From the NCBI GenBank assembly GCA_030747075.1, contig JASLLL010000016.1, positions 1-53,948 of the forward strand: a DNA stretch of 53,948 nucleotides. Reading direction: 5' to 3'. Position numbers and translations under genes: made by a program. The notes under the pieces were generated by a model. That model did not search any database. It saw only the letters and a list, made by a program, of their open reading frames with translations, and had not been told where the DNA came from. This DNA is from Gemmatimonadota bacterium (GTDB lineage: Bacteria; ARS69). Positions 1 through 8,773 of this stretch are shown piece after piece. Position 1 is the first letter of the stretch. Every line of letters begins with the position of its first letter.

Positions 1-17
1 GCTGTGGGGTACGGTAA

Positions 18-302
18 AAGCGGCTTATCGGTAGGGGGACAGGGGTTCGTCTCTTGTACGGAGAACGGATTGAGAGTCGGGCTGCGGACAACTGCAAGGA
101 GGCTAAGTATGTACCAGCAAGACAAGCGTTCTCTTGTGATGCATGTGGGGAGCATGATGATGCTCATGTCCCGGGCAGGTCAACGGGGCTCCTCTGGGAC
201 GCCCGCGACAGCGACGGACGCCGGGTCGTATCGGGCGTCTACTTCCTGCGCCTGAAGGCGGGAGAGGGAACCGCGACTCGCCGACTGGTTCTCTTGCGGT
301 AA
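18..302 (+). pseudogene. C-terminal sorting-domain fragment of a secreted protein
   Basis: The reading frame is open from about 18 after an in-frame TAA and ends at the TAA at 300-302. Only the last 40 or so residues are recognisable: LLWDARDSDGRRVVSGVYF, then LRLKAGEG and a basic LVLLR end. This is the last strand pair of a FlgD-like Ig / type-IX-like C-terminal sorting domain, the same module that closes the two proteins at 26552-31023. The upstream 40 codons resemble nothing and no full-length protein precedes them, so this is probably a remnant, or the tail of a gene interrupted by a frameshift close to the window edge. The tail itself is convincing; its status as a pseudogene is inferred. 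Confidence 0.45.
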
Positions 303-354
303 TCCCGCCCGCCGCCTTGCCGCATCCCCGTGCCCCTGTTAGCCTCGCGGCCTC

Positions 355-1212
355 ATGTCGACCGAATCCGCATATTCGCCCCCGCGCGCCCCGGCTGTCG
401 CGCGGGACGAGCCGCCCGTGCCGTGGACCGCGCGCGTGCCGTTCCTTCTCGCATTCTCGGCGGCGACGATTCTCCTGATCCCGCTGGAGATGTGGCTGCC
501 GGGCGGAGTCGCGGCGACAGTCGCGCTCGTGCTTCTCCTCCGGGATCCGGTCCCCGCGTTCCGTCGGCGACTCGGCACGCTCCTCGGATGCGTGGCGCTG
601 CTCGCCGCCTCTCCGATTCACACGGACACCTCCACGCGCCACTTCGCGACGCTGGGGCTTCCGTTCTTTCTTGCAATCGTCGGCCCGGCCGTCCTTCTCG
701 CGCGCACGGATCCCGGCGTCATCCGCTACCGGTTTTTCCCTCGGCGCATCCGGAAGCTGGATCTCCTCTACACCGCCATCTCCATCCCGCTTGCGTGGCT
801 GGTGATTGAGTTCTACTTCTTCCACGCGAATCCGGAGCTCCCCACGCACTGGCCGCTTCCCGCGGTGCGCGACGCGGAGTCCGTCCGGCGGCTCTTCATC
901 GGCATCAACTGCGTGGGGATCTGGGACGAACTCTTCTTCGTGAACACCGTCTACGCCGTGCTGCGATCGGTGTTTCCGTTCCGTGTGGCGAACGCCGTGC
1001 AAGCGGTGGTCTACTCTGCCGTGTTGACGGACATGGCGTTCACCGGGATCGGCCCCGTGGTCGTGTATGCTTTCGCGTGGACGCAGGGCGCGATGTTCGA
1101 GAAGGCGGAGGGCCTTCTGTGGGTGCTGGTTGTCCACTTGATCGTGGACTTCTACCTGGTGGCCGCAATCGTCGGCTACCACTACCCGGGGAGCGGATAC
1201 GCGGGCTTTTGA
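355..1212 (+). CDS. CPBP-like integral membrane protein (possible CAAX-type protease relative)
   Basis: Predicted 285-residue protein with a Pro-rich cytoplasmic N-terminus and about seven to eight hydrophobic segments from residue 28 onward. Near residue 190 it has GIWDELFFVNTVYAVLR, which resembles the EExxxR box of CPBP intramembrane proteases with Asp-Glu in place of Glu-Glu. VLVVHLIVDF near residue 265 resembles the later His-containing motif of the family. Because the first motif is degenerate, catalytic activity is doubtful. The ATG has no clear Shine-Dalgarno. It converges with cysQ and leaves about 50 bases between the two stops. It could also be an unrelated multi-pass protein; the family call is moderate. 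Confidence 0.55.
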   Translation: MSTESAYSPPRAPAVARDEPPVPWTARVPFLLAFSAATILLIPLEMWLPGGVAATVALVLLLRDPVPAFRRRLGTLLGCVALLAASPIHTDTSTRHFATLGLPFFLAIVGPAVLLARTDPGVIRYRFFPRRIRKLDLLYTAISIPLAWLVIEFYFFHANPELPTHWPLPAVRDAESVRRLFIGINCVGIWDELFFVNTVYAVLRSVFPFRVANAVQAVVYSAVLTDMAFTGIGPVVVYAFAWTQGAMFEKAEGLLWVLVVHLIVDFYLVAAIVGYHYPGSGYAGF

Positions 1213-1263
1213 TGCGGCGGCACTCTCCGCGCATCTTCGCGCACGATGACTCCCCGGCGCGCG

Positions 1264-2325
1264 TTACTTCCCGACCGCTGCCGCCAGTTCTCGGAGCACG
1301 ACCTCATGGATGGGGCCGTTGGAGACGACGACTCCGCGATTGTCGACCATCTTCTTCCCGATGGCGAAGTCCAGCGGCTTCCCGAAGAGATCCGTGACGG
1401 ACCCGCCCGCCTCCTCGACGACAATGGCCCCGGCCGCATGATCCCAGATGTTCTCGCGGTAGTCCGGCGTGCGCTTGGACGGCAGGCGCAGGTAGAGCGC
1501 CGCTTCCCCGCGCGCAACGGCGGCGTACTTCGCCTGACTGTCCATGCGCACCGGGTCGCGTGTGATCCCCGCCTCACGGGCGATCGTCGCCTGCAACGAA
1601 TGGTCGCCGTGCGCGGCCTCGACGCTCTCCACCATGCGGAACCCGTCGGCCTTGCCGCCTTCAGACACGCGGATGGGGGTGCGCTCTCCAGCCGCGCTTG
1701 CCGGTCCGTCCCAGTCGATCACGAACGCGCCTTCTCCGCGCACTGCGCCGAAGAGGACACCCCGGGCACCGTCCGCATTCCCCGCCTCACGCGGGAGGTA
1801 CGGGCAGCCGAGCACGCCCACCTTCACATCGCCATCCACCACGAGCGCGAGGGCGACCGCGTACTGGTCGCCTCGCAGGAAACCCTTCGTGCCGTCGATG
1901 GGATCCAGCGTCCAGTACCGCGAACCGACCTCGCCATTCCCGTGGTCGATCCAGGTGGTGACATCCTCCGCATTCACCGCCCGCCGATCCTCCGGCGCGG
2001 GGCCGCCCGCGCAACCGCATCGCCCGCCGGTGCCCTTCCAGCAGATGCATCGCCCGGCGTACTCCACCACTTGCGCGAGCGCGCGTGCCCCACCCTCCGC
2101 TCGCAGTGCGGCCGAGTCTTCTTCGCCGACGACCGGGTCCTCCGGGAACATCGCCGAAAGGAACCGGCAGACGATCGCCTGCGCACCGAAGTCCGCCACC
2201 GTCACGGGGCTTCGGTCCTCCTTGGTGATTGCGTCCGGGACGAGTTCCCGGCGCACATTTTCACAAAGCGAAGCGGCCGCCGCGACCGACGCCAGTGCGC
2301 ATTCCAGTTCGCGTTCGAGGGTCAT
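1264..2325 (-). CDS. cysQ: 3'(2'),5'-bisphosphate nucleotidase (CysQ/HAL2, inositol monophosphatase superfamily)
   Basis: Predicted 353 residues. It carries the metal-binding motifs of the Li+-sensitive phosphatase family in order: VVGEED (about residue 65), DPIDGTKGFLRG (about residue 140) and WDHAAGAIVVEEAGG (about residue 295). The GTKGF form of the second motif is typical of 3'-phosphoadenosine-5'-phosphate phosphatases rather than plain inositol monophosphatases. The expected role is hydrolysis of PAP or PAPS to AMP or APS in sulfur assimilation and PAP detoxification. Its ATG overlaps the stop of the upstream M16 protease gene (ATGA at 2322-2325), so the two are probably translationally coupled. 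That pairing has no obvious functional logic. Confidence 0.9.
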   Translation of the reverse strand: MTLERELECALASVAAAASLCENVRRELVPDAITKEDRSPVTVADFGAQAIVCRFLSAMFPEDPVVGEEDSAALRAEGGARALAQVVEYAGRCICWKGTGGRCGCAGGPAPEDRRAVNAEDVTTWIDHGNGEVGSRYWTLDPIDGTKGFLRGDQYAVALALVVDGDVKVGVLGCPYLPREAGNADGARGVLFGAVRGEGAFVIDWDGPASAAGERTPIRVSEGGKADGFRMVESVEAAHGDHSLQATIAREAGITRDPVRMDSQAKYAAVARGEAALYLRLPSKRTPDYRENIWDHAAGAIVVEEAGGSVTDLFGKPLDFAIGKKMVDNRGVVVSNGPIHEVVLRELAAAVGK

Positions 2326-5093
2326 GGGGTGGAAGTCTCCGTTTCCCGGGGCATGGGCGCCCCGTCGATATCGAGATAGTGAACAGGTCCAAGGCCCAGC
2401 GCGCGAATGTCGTCCTCGATGATGTCGAGATCTCCGATGACAATGACCGCCACACGCTCCGGGTGGAGATGGTCGCGGGCGGCCGTGTTCGCTTCGCCGA
2501 GAGACACCGCGCGAATCTCATTCGGATACGCGGACATGTGGTCGTCCGGGAGTTCGTACACGATCTGTTGCAGAAGCCCCCGGAGGATTTCGGAGTTTGT
2601 CTCGAACTTCGCGGGGTACCCGCGTGTGATGGACTGCTTCGCGAGCGACAGTTCGTCCGCTTCGATCGCGCGCTCCCCGCAGACGCCGGCCAGCTCCGAG
2701 AGGATCTCGGTGATCGCCGGCGCGGTCACTTCCGCCTGCACGCGTGCGCCCATGGAGAACAGACCCGGGCCGCGCCGCGCCGTGGTGCGGGATCGTGCGC
2801 CGTAGGTGTAGCCCTTGTCTTCGCGCAGGTTCAGATTCAGTCGGCTGGAGAAGAACCCGCCCAGCACTCGGTTCGCGACGGAAAGCCGGTTCCAGTCCGG
2901 TGCCGTGCGCGTCATTCCGATATGCGAGACGGTGACGGTCGCCTGCGAGTCGCCCGGCTTGTCGACAAGATACACTTCGCGCTGCGTACGCGCGGTCGGG
3001 GTGGACAGAACCACCCGCTCCGGCGCCGCTCCCTCCCAGTCCACGAGATGCTCCTCCAGAATCCCGGCGAGTTCCGCGGCCGTGATGTCGCCCGCCGCCA
3101 GGAGAACGGCATTCCCCGGCGTGAAGTGTTCCGACGCGTGGGCGCGAACGGCATCCAGCGTCATGGCTTCCATTCCGTCCACGGTTCCGTCACCGAGGCA
3201 TCCGTAGGGATGGTCCTTTCCGTAGAGAACGCGCCGCCCGACCATGCGCGAGATCGTGCGCGCGTTGTCCTTCTGGCGGCGGAGGTTCACGATGCGATTG
3301 CGGATGAGCTTGTCGAAGCGGGCCTGTGGGAAGGCGGCATCGGTCAGGACCATGCCGAGCATCTCCGCCGAGCGGTCGAGGTGCCTCCGGAGCGCGGAGA
3401 CACAGAGCGCGCGGTAGTCATAGTCCGTGCTCGTCCACATCTGCGAGCCGATGCGCTCCAGCTCTTCGGCGAACTCCAGGCGGTCGTAGCGACCCGCGCC
3501 TTCCATCAGCATATCGGCAGCGAGGCCGCCCAGCCCCTCCAGTCTCAGGCCGTCCGTGCGAACCGGGTCGTCTGCGCCGCCGGTTCGGAAGACCAGCCGC
3601 AGTTGCACAAGCGGGAGTTCGTGCTGCTCCATGACGACGAGCTCCAGCCCGTTGGACAGGCGCGCCCGAGTGAGTTCGGGCAGCTCAAGGGCGGGTTCCG
3701 GTCCGCCTTCAGGCAGCGTCGTGCGATCGACCTGCGCCACGGGACCGGCCTTGTAATCACCGAAGGGAACGATCTCCATCACGAGGCGGTCGCGTCCCTC
3801 GATCCATTCCGCGAAGGCATCGCGAACACTCTCGCGCGTGGTTCGGGCATAGCGCTCCATGTCCAGCGCGAGGTAATCGGGCGTGCCGAGGTGATGGTTG
3901 TAGCGGTTGAGGCGATCGTTCTTCCCCCCCCACGAGCCGATCCTCTGGAGGGCACGCAGGAACCCGGCTTCCTTCTCGAACTGCGCTCGCTCAAGCTCGT
4001 CGCCGGTGGGGCCTTTTTTCGCGAACCGCGCGAACTCCTCGTCGAGGATGGCGCGTACTTCGGCTTCGTCCGTTCCGGGCCGAAGCGTAATCTGGCAGAA
4101 GAACGCCGACGAAACCTGCTGTCCCCAGTGACCCACCTGCACATCCTGCGCGAGTTCCATTTCGTCCACCAGACGCAGGTAGAGTCGGCTCGTGCGCCCC
4201 GATCCCAGGATCGAGGCCGCGAAGTCGAGATTCGCCTCGCTGTCGGAGAATGCGGGCGGCGTGTGCCACAGGTGGTACACGCGCGGGAGTTGCACGCGCC
4301 CCTCGAGTGCCACGCGCATCTCCCCGCGCATCTGCGGCACCCACTGGCGCACTTCCGTGATGGGCGGCCCGGGCGGGATTTCGCCGAAGTACTGTTCGAT
4401 CCACGCTTTCGTCTGTGCCGGATCAAAGTCCCCCGCGATCGAGAGAGTGGCGTTGTTCGGCGCGTAGTAGGTGCGGAAGAAGTCGATGACATCGTCCAGC
4501 GATGCCGCCTCCAGATCCTCGTGCGAGCCGATCACCGAGTGGTCGTACGGGTGCCCCGCCGGGTAGAAGTACTCGTTCACATTGAGCCAGAATTCGCTGT
4601 AGGGCCGCCCCTCGCTTTCGCGGCGTTCGTTCCGGACGACCTCGCGCTGGTTGTCGAGCTTCTCCTGCGTCATCGCCTCCGGGAGCCAGCCGAGGCGATC
4701 CGCTTCCATCTGAATCGCGCGTTCCAGGTGGTTCGACGGGAGCAGTTCCCAGTAGTTGGTGCGGTCTTCGCTGGTGGAGCCGTTCAGATTTCCGCCGACT
4801 TGCTGAAGAGGGCCGAAGAACTCGTTGTCGAGATGCTCCGAACCCTGGAACATCATGTGCTCGAAGAGGTGCGCAAAGCCGGAGCGCCCGGGGCGTTCGT
4901 TCTTTGAGCCGACGTGGTACCATACATTCACTCCGACAATCGGCGTGGAGTGGTCCTCGTGGAGGATGACCTCCAGGCCGTTGTCCAGCGTGTAGAACTC
5001 GTGGGGGATGGCGGGAGTGTCCGGTGCGGGTGCGGCGGCGAGAGCAGCGGGCAGCGCAAGAGACACGAGGATCACGAACGGGCGCAGAGACAT
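2322..5093 (-). CDS. M16-family zinc metalloprotease, two-domain (pitrilysin/insulinase-like), secreted
   Basis: Predicted 923 residues. The ATG at 5093 is chosen because it follows AGGAAGGA at a good distance and begins a signal peptide (MSLRPFVILVSLALPAALA). The frame stays open further upstream but that part is Pro/Arg-rich nonsense. The first M16 domain has the inverted zinc motif HLFEH in GFAHLFEHMMFQGSEHLD near residue 70, and the downstream Glu region NQREVVRNERRES about 75 residues later. The second half (about residues 470-900) is a homologous M16 domain without an HxxEH motif, as expected for the inactive partner. It likely acts in the periplasm or at the outer membrane on peptides or misfolded proteins. 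Confidence 0.95.
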   Translation of the reverse strand: MSLRPFVILVSLALPAALAAAPAPDTPAIPHEFYTLDNGLEVILHEDHSTPIVGVNVWYHVGSKNERPGRSGFAHLFEHMMFQGSEHLDNEFFGPLQQVGGNLNGSTSEDRTNYWELLPSNHLERAIQMEADRLGWLPEAMTQEKLDNQREVVRNERRESEGRPYSEFWLNVNEYFYPAGHPYDHSVIGSHEDLEAASLDDVIDFFRTYYAPNNATLSIAGDFDPAQTKAWIEQYFGEIPPGPPITEVRQWVPQMRGEMRVALEGRVQLPRVYHLWHTPPAFSDSEANLDFAASILGSGRTSRLYLRLVDEMELAQDVQVGHWGQQVSSAFFCQITLRPGTDEAEVRAILDEEFARFAKKGPTGDELERAQFEKEAGFLRALQRIGSWGGKNDRLNRYNHHLGTPDYLALDMERYARTTRESVRDAFAEWIEGRDRLVMEIVPFGDYKAGPVAQVDRTTLPEGGPEPALELPELTRARLSNGLELVVMEQHELPLVQLRLVFRTGGADDPVRTDGLRLEGLGGLAADMLMEGAGRYDRLEFAEELERIGSQMWTSTDYDYRALCVSALRRHLDRSAEMLGMVLTDAAFPQARFDKLIRNRIVNLRRQKDNARTISRMVGRRVLYGKDHPYGCLGDGTVDGMEAMTLDAVRAHASEHFTPGNAVLLAAGDITAAELAGILEEHLVDWEGAAPERVVLSTPTARTQREVYLVDKPGDSQATVTVSHIGMTRTAPDWNRLSVANRVLGGFFSSRLNLNLREDKGYTYGARSRTTARRGPGLFSMGARVQAEVTAPAITEILSELAGVCGERAIEADELSLAKQSITRGYPAKFETNSEILRGLLQQIVYELPDDHMSAYPNEIRAVSLGEANTAARDHLHPERVAVIVIGDLDIIEDDIRALGLGPVHYLDIDGAPMPRETETSTP

Positions 5094-5140
5094 GAGGAGT
5101 TCCTTCCTCAGGGGACATGGGTGACGGAGGGGCAGGGATT

Positions 5141-5785
5141 GTGCCATCGGCGGGGAAGCGTCGCAAGACGCAAGGGAAGCGGAGAGGCGCGGCGCTGAAC
5201 TGGTCTCGCCGGGAGTTCCTCGGGGTCGCGGGCGGCGTGTTTGCGGCCGGAGCGGGGGGGGCTCTGCTCGCGGATCTTCTGCCCGACGACGCGGCGGAGG
5301 GTCCGGTTCCGGTGGAAGCGGCTCCGGATCTCTCGGGCGAAGATCCCGGTGAACTTCGCGAAGTGCTCGCGGCGGCGGCGGCGGCGCTTCTGGACGATGC
5401 CGGGCCGTGGACTCGCGAGGAAGCGCACGAGTGGGCGGCGCGGGAACTTCGGCGCTGGCCGGATGTGGACGGGGACCTCGCTCGGGGTTCGCTGGACGCG
5501 GGCTACTTCCTTCGCCACGCACTGGGAGAGGGAGACGCCCGCGCGATCACGCTTCGTCCCTCCGGGGAGGTCGCGGGCAAGCTGGAGTCCATCGGGCTGG
5601 CGGGGGTCTTCGCCCGATTCCGCGAGCTCGTGCCAAGCCCCCGTCGGCTTTCACCCGGGGCCGCCGCCCGCGTCCGCACGACGCTCGCGGCACTCCTGCG
5701 CACATTCGTGGTGAGCCCGCTCTTCCGCGAGACGCATGGCGTTCCGCCGCTACCCGAGCTTCCGCCTCCGCCGGAGGCCCGCTGA
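5141..5785 (+). CDS. Tat-exported small protein paired with a GMC oxidoreductase (gluconate 2-dehydrogenase subunit 3-like)
   Basis: About 214 residues from GTG 5141, which has GGAGGGG eight bases upstream. An ATG at 5117 gives eight more residues but lacks a ribosome site. The N-terminus is basic and then shows the twin-arginine motif SRREFLGVAGG followed by an Ala/Gly-rich hydrophobic core. The rest is helical and acidic with no cofactor motif. The stop overlaps the ATG of the GMC flavoprotein by one base (TGATG). Gluconate 2-dehydrogenase small subunits have this size, a Tat signal and this gene order, so it probably chaperones or co-exports the flavoprotein through the Tat pathway. Family assignment rests mostly on context. 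Confidence 0.62.
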   Translation: MPSAGKRRKTQGKRRGAALNWSRREFLGVAGGVFAAGAGGALLADLLPDDAAEGPVPVEAAPDLSGEDPGELREVLAAAAAALLDDAGPWTREEAHEWAARELRRWPDVDGDLARGSLDAGYFLRHALGEGDARAITLRPSGEVAGKLESIGLAGVFARFRELVPSPRRLSPGAAARVRTTLAALLRTFVVSPLFRETHGVPPLPELPPPPEAR

Positions 5786-7290
5786 TGCCGCGTCGCCAGC
5801 GGGAGCCGCGGCCCGATGTCGCGGTCGTCGGTGCGGGGATGGCGGGTGCGCTCGTCGCATGGCGACTGGTGGCGCGCGGCGCCCGCGTTGTGCTGATCGA
5901 AGCGGGGGGGCGGCACGGCCACGCGGCCGGACCCGGTGCGCGACGCGTTCCGTACCTGCGCGCGCTTCGCGGGCTGCCGCCATGGCGCACGCCGGAGGAG
6001 GCGGGGGAGTTGCGCGCCAGCGTGGAGACGGGCCTCGGTGGCACGACGCTCGTGTGGGACGGATTCGCGCAGCGCCTTGCGCCCGATGACTTCCGCTCGC
6101 GCACGCTTTTCGGGCGTTTCGCGGACTGGCCGATCGCCGCTTCCGATCTCGCGCCCTACTACGACGACGCGGAGCGTGAGATCGGCCTTGCGGGCGGGCC
6201 TTCCGGCGGGCTGCCCGCGCATCCCCTCGCGGAAGCGGACGAGCGCTTTGCCGCCGCCATCACGAAACTGGGCGGCCGCGCCGTCGCGCTCCCGAACGCG
6301 CGTGCGAGTCGCCCGTATCGCGACCGCCCCGCGTGCGGCGGGTACGCGGGGTGCGCCGCCTGCCCGACGCTTGCGAAATACACGGCGGAGTCGCACATCG
6401 TTCGCGCGCTTTCCACGGGCCGACTGGAACTGCGCACGCGAGACCGCGTCACCAGTATCGAAACCGGCGACGGCCGTATCGACTTCCTTCGAACGCACGA
6501 TGTATCCGGGAACCGGCGCAAGGTCCAGGCCGACGCGTTTGTGCTGGCGGCGGGGAGCCTCGTGAACGCGTCGCTCCTGCGTGCGCTGGCCGTGGAGGAA
6601 AACGCATCGCCTCCGCCCGCCATTCCCTGGGCGGATCACCTGCTCTTCGAGATGGAGGCATTCCTGGACGAAGCATGGATGCCGGGCACCACGGCGTTTC
6701 CCGTGGCGGGGACGGACCTCTTCGCCTCGCGCAAGGAGCGGGAGCGAGGCGGGGCTATCGGGATGGTGTTCGGCGGGACGGCGGCGACGCCCGCGGCAGG
6801 AAGGATCGTCGGGGAGCTCTTTCGGGAGGACGGGCGCACCGGGAGGGATCTAGCGAAGGGAATCCGCCGACACCTTCGCGGGCGCGTGGCGATCACCGTG
6901 TGCGTGGAACCGCCACAGGACGCGGGGCGATCCCTGCGCCCGGGTACGGAAGCTGGCGCGCTCCCCGAACTGTCGGGCGAATGGAACGACGCCGCGCGGA
7001 AGGCCGTTCGCCGCGGTGAGGACGCGGCCCGGCGCGTATTCCGCGCGATGGGGGCGAAGCGCGTCCGCCGCGCTGGATCGCCACGCCTGGCCGGGAGCCA
7101 CACCGCCACCGCGCCGATGACCGCTTCGTCCGCCGAAGTGCCGTTTCAGACCGTGGGCACCGACCTCCGGGTGCCGGGTGCGGAGAACCTCTTTGCGGTA
7201 TCGGCGGGGGTGCTGCCATCGCCGGGGTCGGTCCGGCCCGCGCTGACCGTGGCCGCGCTGGCGCTGCGCGTCGCGAAGGCGGTCCGGTAG
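5785..7290 (+). CDS. GMC-family FAD-dependent oxidoreductase
   Basis: About 501 residues. It starts with a Rossmann FAD-binding motif VAVVGAGMAGALVAWRL and the acidic end of strand 2, LIEAGG. Around residue 65 is a GMC-type segment, GLGGTTLVWDG, and near residue 185 a Cys cluster, CGGYAGCAACPTLAK, that matches the Cys-rich loop of the gluconate/sorbose-type branch. The C-terminus has NLFAVSAGVLPSPGSVRPALTVAALAL, the FAD-closing element. An active-site-like His lies in GSHTATAPM, but the usual second His/Asn before the proline is Arg (SVRPALT), so catalysis may differ. It lacks its own signal peptide and probably travels with the Tat protein encoded just upstream. The substrate (sugar or alcohol) cannot be told. 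Confidence 0.85.
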   Translation: MPRRQREPRPDVAVVGAGMAGALVAWRLVARGARVVLIEAGGRHGHAAGPGARRVPYLRALRGLPPWRTPEEAGELRASVETGLGGTTLVWDGFAQRLAPDDFRSRTLFGRFADWPIAASDLAPYYDDAEREIGLAGGPSGGLPAHPLAEADERFAAAITKLGGRAVALPNARASRPYRDRPACGGYAGCAACPTLAKYTAESHIVRALSTGRLELRTRDRVTSIETGDGRIDFLRTHDVSGNRRKVQADAFVLAAGSLVNASLLRALAVEENASPPPAIPWADHLLFEMEAFLDEAWMPGTTAFPVAGTDLFASRKERERGGAIGMVFGGTAATPAAGRIVGELFREDGRTGRDLAKGIRRHLRGRVAITVCVEPPQDAGRSLRPGTEAGALPELSGEWNDAARKAVRRGEDAARRVFRAMGAKRVRRAGSPRLAGSHTATAPMTASSAEVPFQTVGTDLRVPGAENLFAVSAGVLPSPGSVRPALTVAALALRVAKAVR

Positions 7291-7318
7291 CGGCCCCGCC
7301 TTCGCTTCGCAGCCCCGC

Positions 7319-8773
7319 CTAGCGGGCGCCTTCCAGCCGGTGGATCTCCTCGCGAACGGACTTCACGCCCCACCCGAATGCCTCTTCGTTCATCGGGATC
7401 ATGGCGCACTTGTTTGCGAGGCTCTCGCGCACGGCCGTCAGGAAGGACTCTTCGTGCAGAAGGTCCGTGGCTTCCTGTAGCGCACCGAGCGCGACGACAT
7501 TCTTCACGACCGCCTTCCCGAGCGAGATGGCGATCTCCGTCATGGGAACCGGGCAGAGCCGGATGCCATCCGGGAAATCCGGGACTTCCAGAACGACGGA
7601 GGAATCGTAGATGACCACTCCCCCCGGGCGAACGGTTGGCCCGAACTTCGCGAGGCTGGGCGCATTGAACGCGATCAGAATGTGCGGGTTCGGCGAGCCG
7701 GGCGAGAGCACTTCCGTTCGGCCGACATGAACATCCGCATACGAGGTTCCCCCGCGCGACTCCGGCCCGTAGCTGGGAATGTGCGTCGCGTCGAAGCTCT
7801 CGTTGATGGCGGCTTTCGCAATCAGGAGCGCCGCTGTCTGCGCCCCGTCGCCTCCGGCCCCCGCGAGTTTCAGCGACACATCCGCCGCATCCAGATGCTC
7901 CGGGAAGCCGTCGGTAAAGCGCGGCGAGGCGGTGCCGGTGGCGCCCACGATCTCCGTGACACGCTCCGGCTGAAAGTCCGGCGCGGGCGGATCGAACCAG
8001 GCTTCGCGTGTCTCGTCCTTCAGGATGCCCGGGGGATATCGGGGGACCATCTCTCTTTCGACCCATGCTTCCGTCTCCGTGGACGAGAGCTTCAGGTGCG
8101 TAGGGCACTCCGCCAGCACTTCCACGAAGGAGAAGCCGCGGCCTTCCACCTGGAGTTTGAGCGCCTTCTTGATGGCCTTCTTCGTGCGCATGCGGAGCTT
8201 CTGGCTGAAGAGAGCCGTCCGCTCCACGAATACGGGGCCGTCCAGCCCCGCGATGGTCTCCGCCACGCGAAGCGGCGGGCCTTCCATCCGTCCGCGCCCC
8301 GCGGGGGAAGTCGTGGAGAACTGCCCCGGGAGGGTCGTGGGGGCCATCTGTCCGCCGGTCATGCCGTAGATGGCGTTGTTCACGAAGACCACCGTGAAGG
8401 GCAGTCCAAGCTGCGCGGCGTGCATGATCTCCGCCAGCCCGATCGACGCGAGATCTCCGTCGCCCTGATAGCTGACCACGATCGAGTTGGGATTGGCGAG
8501 CTTGTGTCCCAGTCCGACGGCCGGTGCGCGGCCGTGCGCCGCCTGTGAGTTCCCGACATCGAAGTAGTAGTACAGGAAGACCGAGCACCCCACCGGCGAG
8601 ATGGCAATGGTCCGATCCTGAATGTCCAGTTCCGTAATGGCCTCGGCGAGGAACTTGTGGATGAGACCATGCCCGCAGCCGGGGCAGTAGTGCGTGGACG
8701 ATCCCTTGAGGCCTTCGCCCTTGGCGTGCCGATCAAAGTGCCGGAAGAGGGCGTTTTCGATGGGAGGGCTCAT
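7319..8773 (-). CDS. 2-oxoacid:ferredoxin oxidoreductase, fused beta (TPP) and gamma subunits
   Basis: Predicted 484 residues. Residues 1 to about 290 form the beta subunit: YCPGCGHG near residue 29 is a [4Fe-4S]/TPP-region motif, and GDGDLASIG plus VNNAIYGMTGGQ form the thiamine-diphosphate/Mg binding motif. Residues of about 300-484 form a gamma domain, with GAGGDGAQTAALLIAKA, the SYGPESRGG motif and SPNPHILIAFN. The reaction expected is 2-oxoacid + CoA + oxidised ferredoxin to acyl-CoA + CO2 + reduced ferredoxin. The start overlaps the alpha-subunit stop (ATGA, 8770-8773), so the subunits are made together. Beta-gamma fusion is less common than separate genes. The substrate is not fixed by the sequence. 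Confidence 0.95.
   Translation of the reverse strand: MSPPIENALFRHFDRHAKGEGLKGSSTHYCPGCGHGLIHKFLAEAITELDIQDRTIAISPVGCSVFLYYYFDVGNSQAAHGRAPAVGLGHKLANPNSIVVSYQGDGDLASIGLAEIMHAAQLGLPFTVVFVNNAIYGMTGGQMAPTTLPGQFSTTSPAGRGRMEGPPLRVAETIAGLDGPVFVERTALFSQKLRMRTKKAIKKALKLQVEGRGFSFVEVLAECPTHLKLSSTETEAWVEREMVPRYPPGILKDETREAWFDPPAPDFQPERVTEIVGATGTASPRFTDGFPEHLDAADVSLKLAGAGGDGAQTAALLIAKAAINESFDATHIPSYGPESRGGTSYADVHVGRTEVLSPGSPNPHILIAFNAPSLAKFGPTVRPGGVVIYDSSVVLEVPDFPDGIRLCPVPMTEIAISLGKAVVKNVVALGALQEATDLLHEESFLTAVRESLANKCAMIPMNEEAFGWGVKSVREEIHRLEGAR

Noticed and set aside
2229-4907. Long plus-strand open frame of 892 codons opposite the M16 protease gene
   Set aside because: It is antisense to a well-conserved protease, and its translation is Arg/His/Glu-rich without any domain. 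GC-rich third positions leave such frames open by chance.
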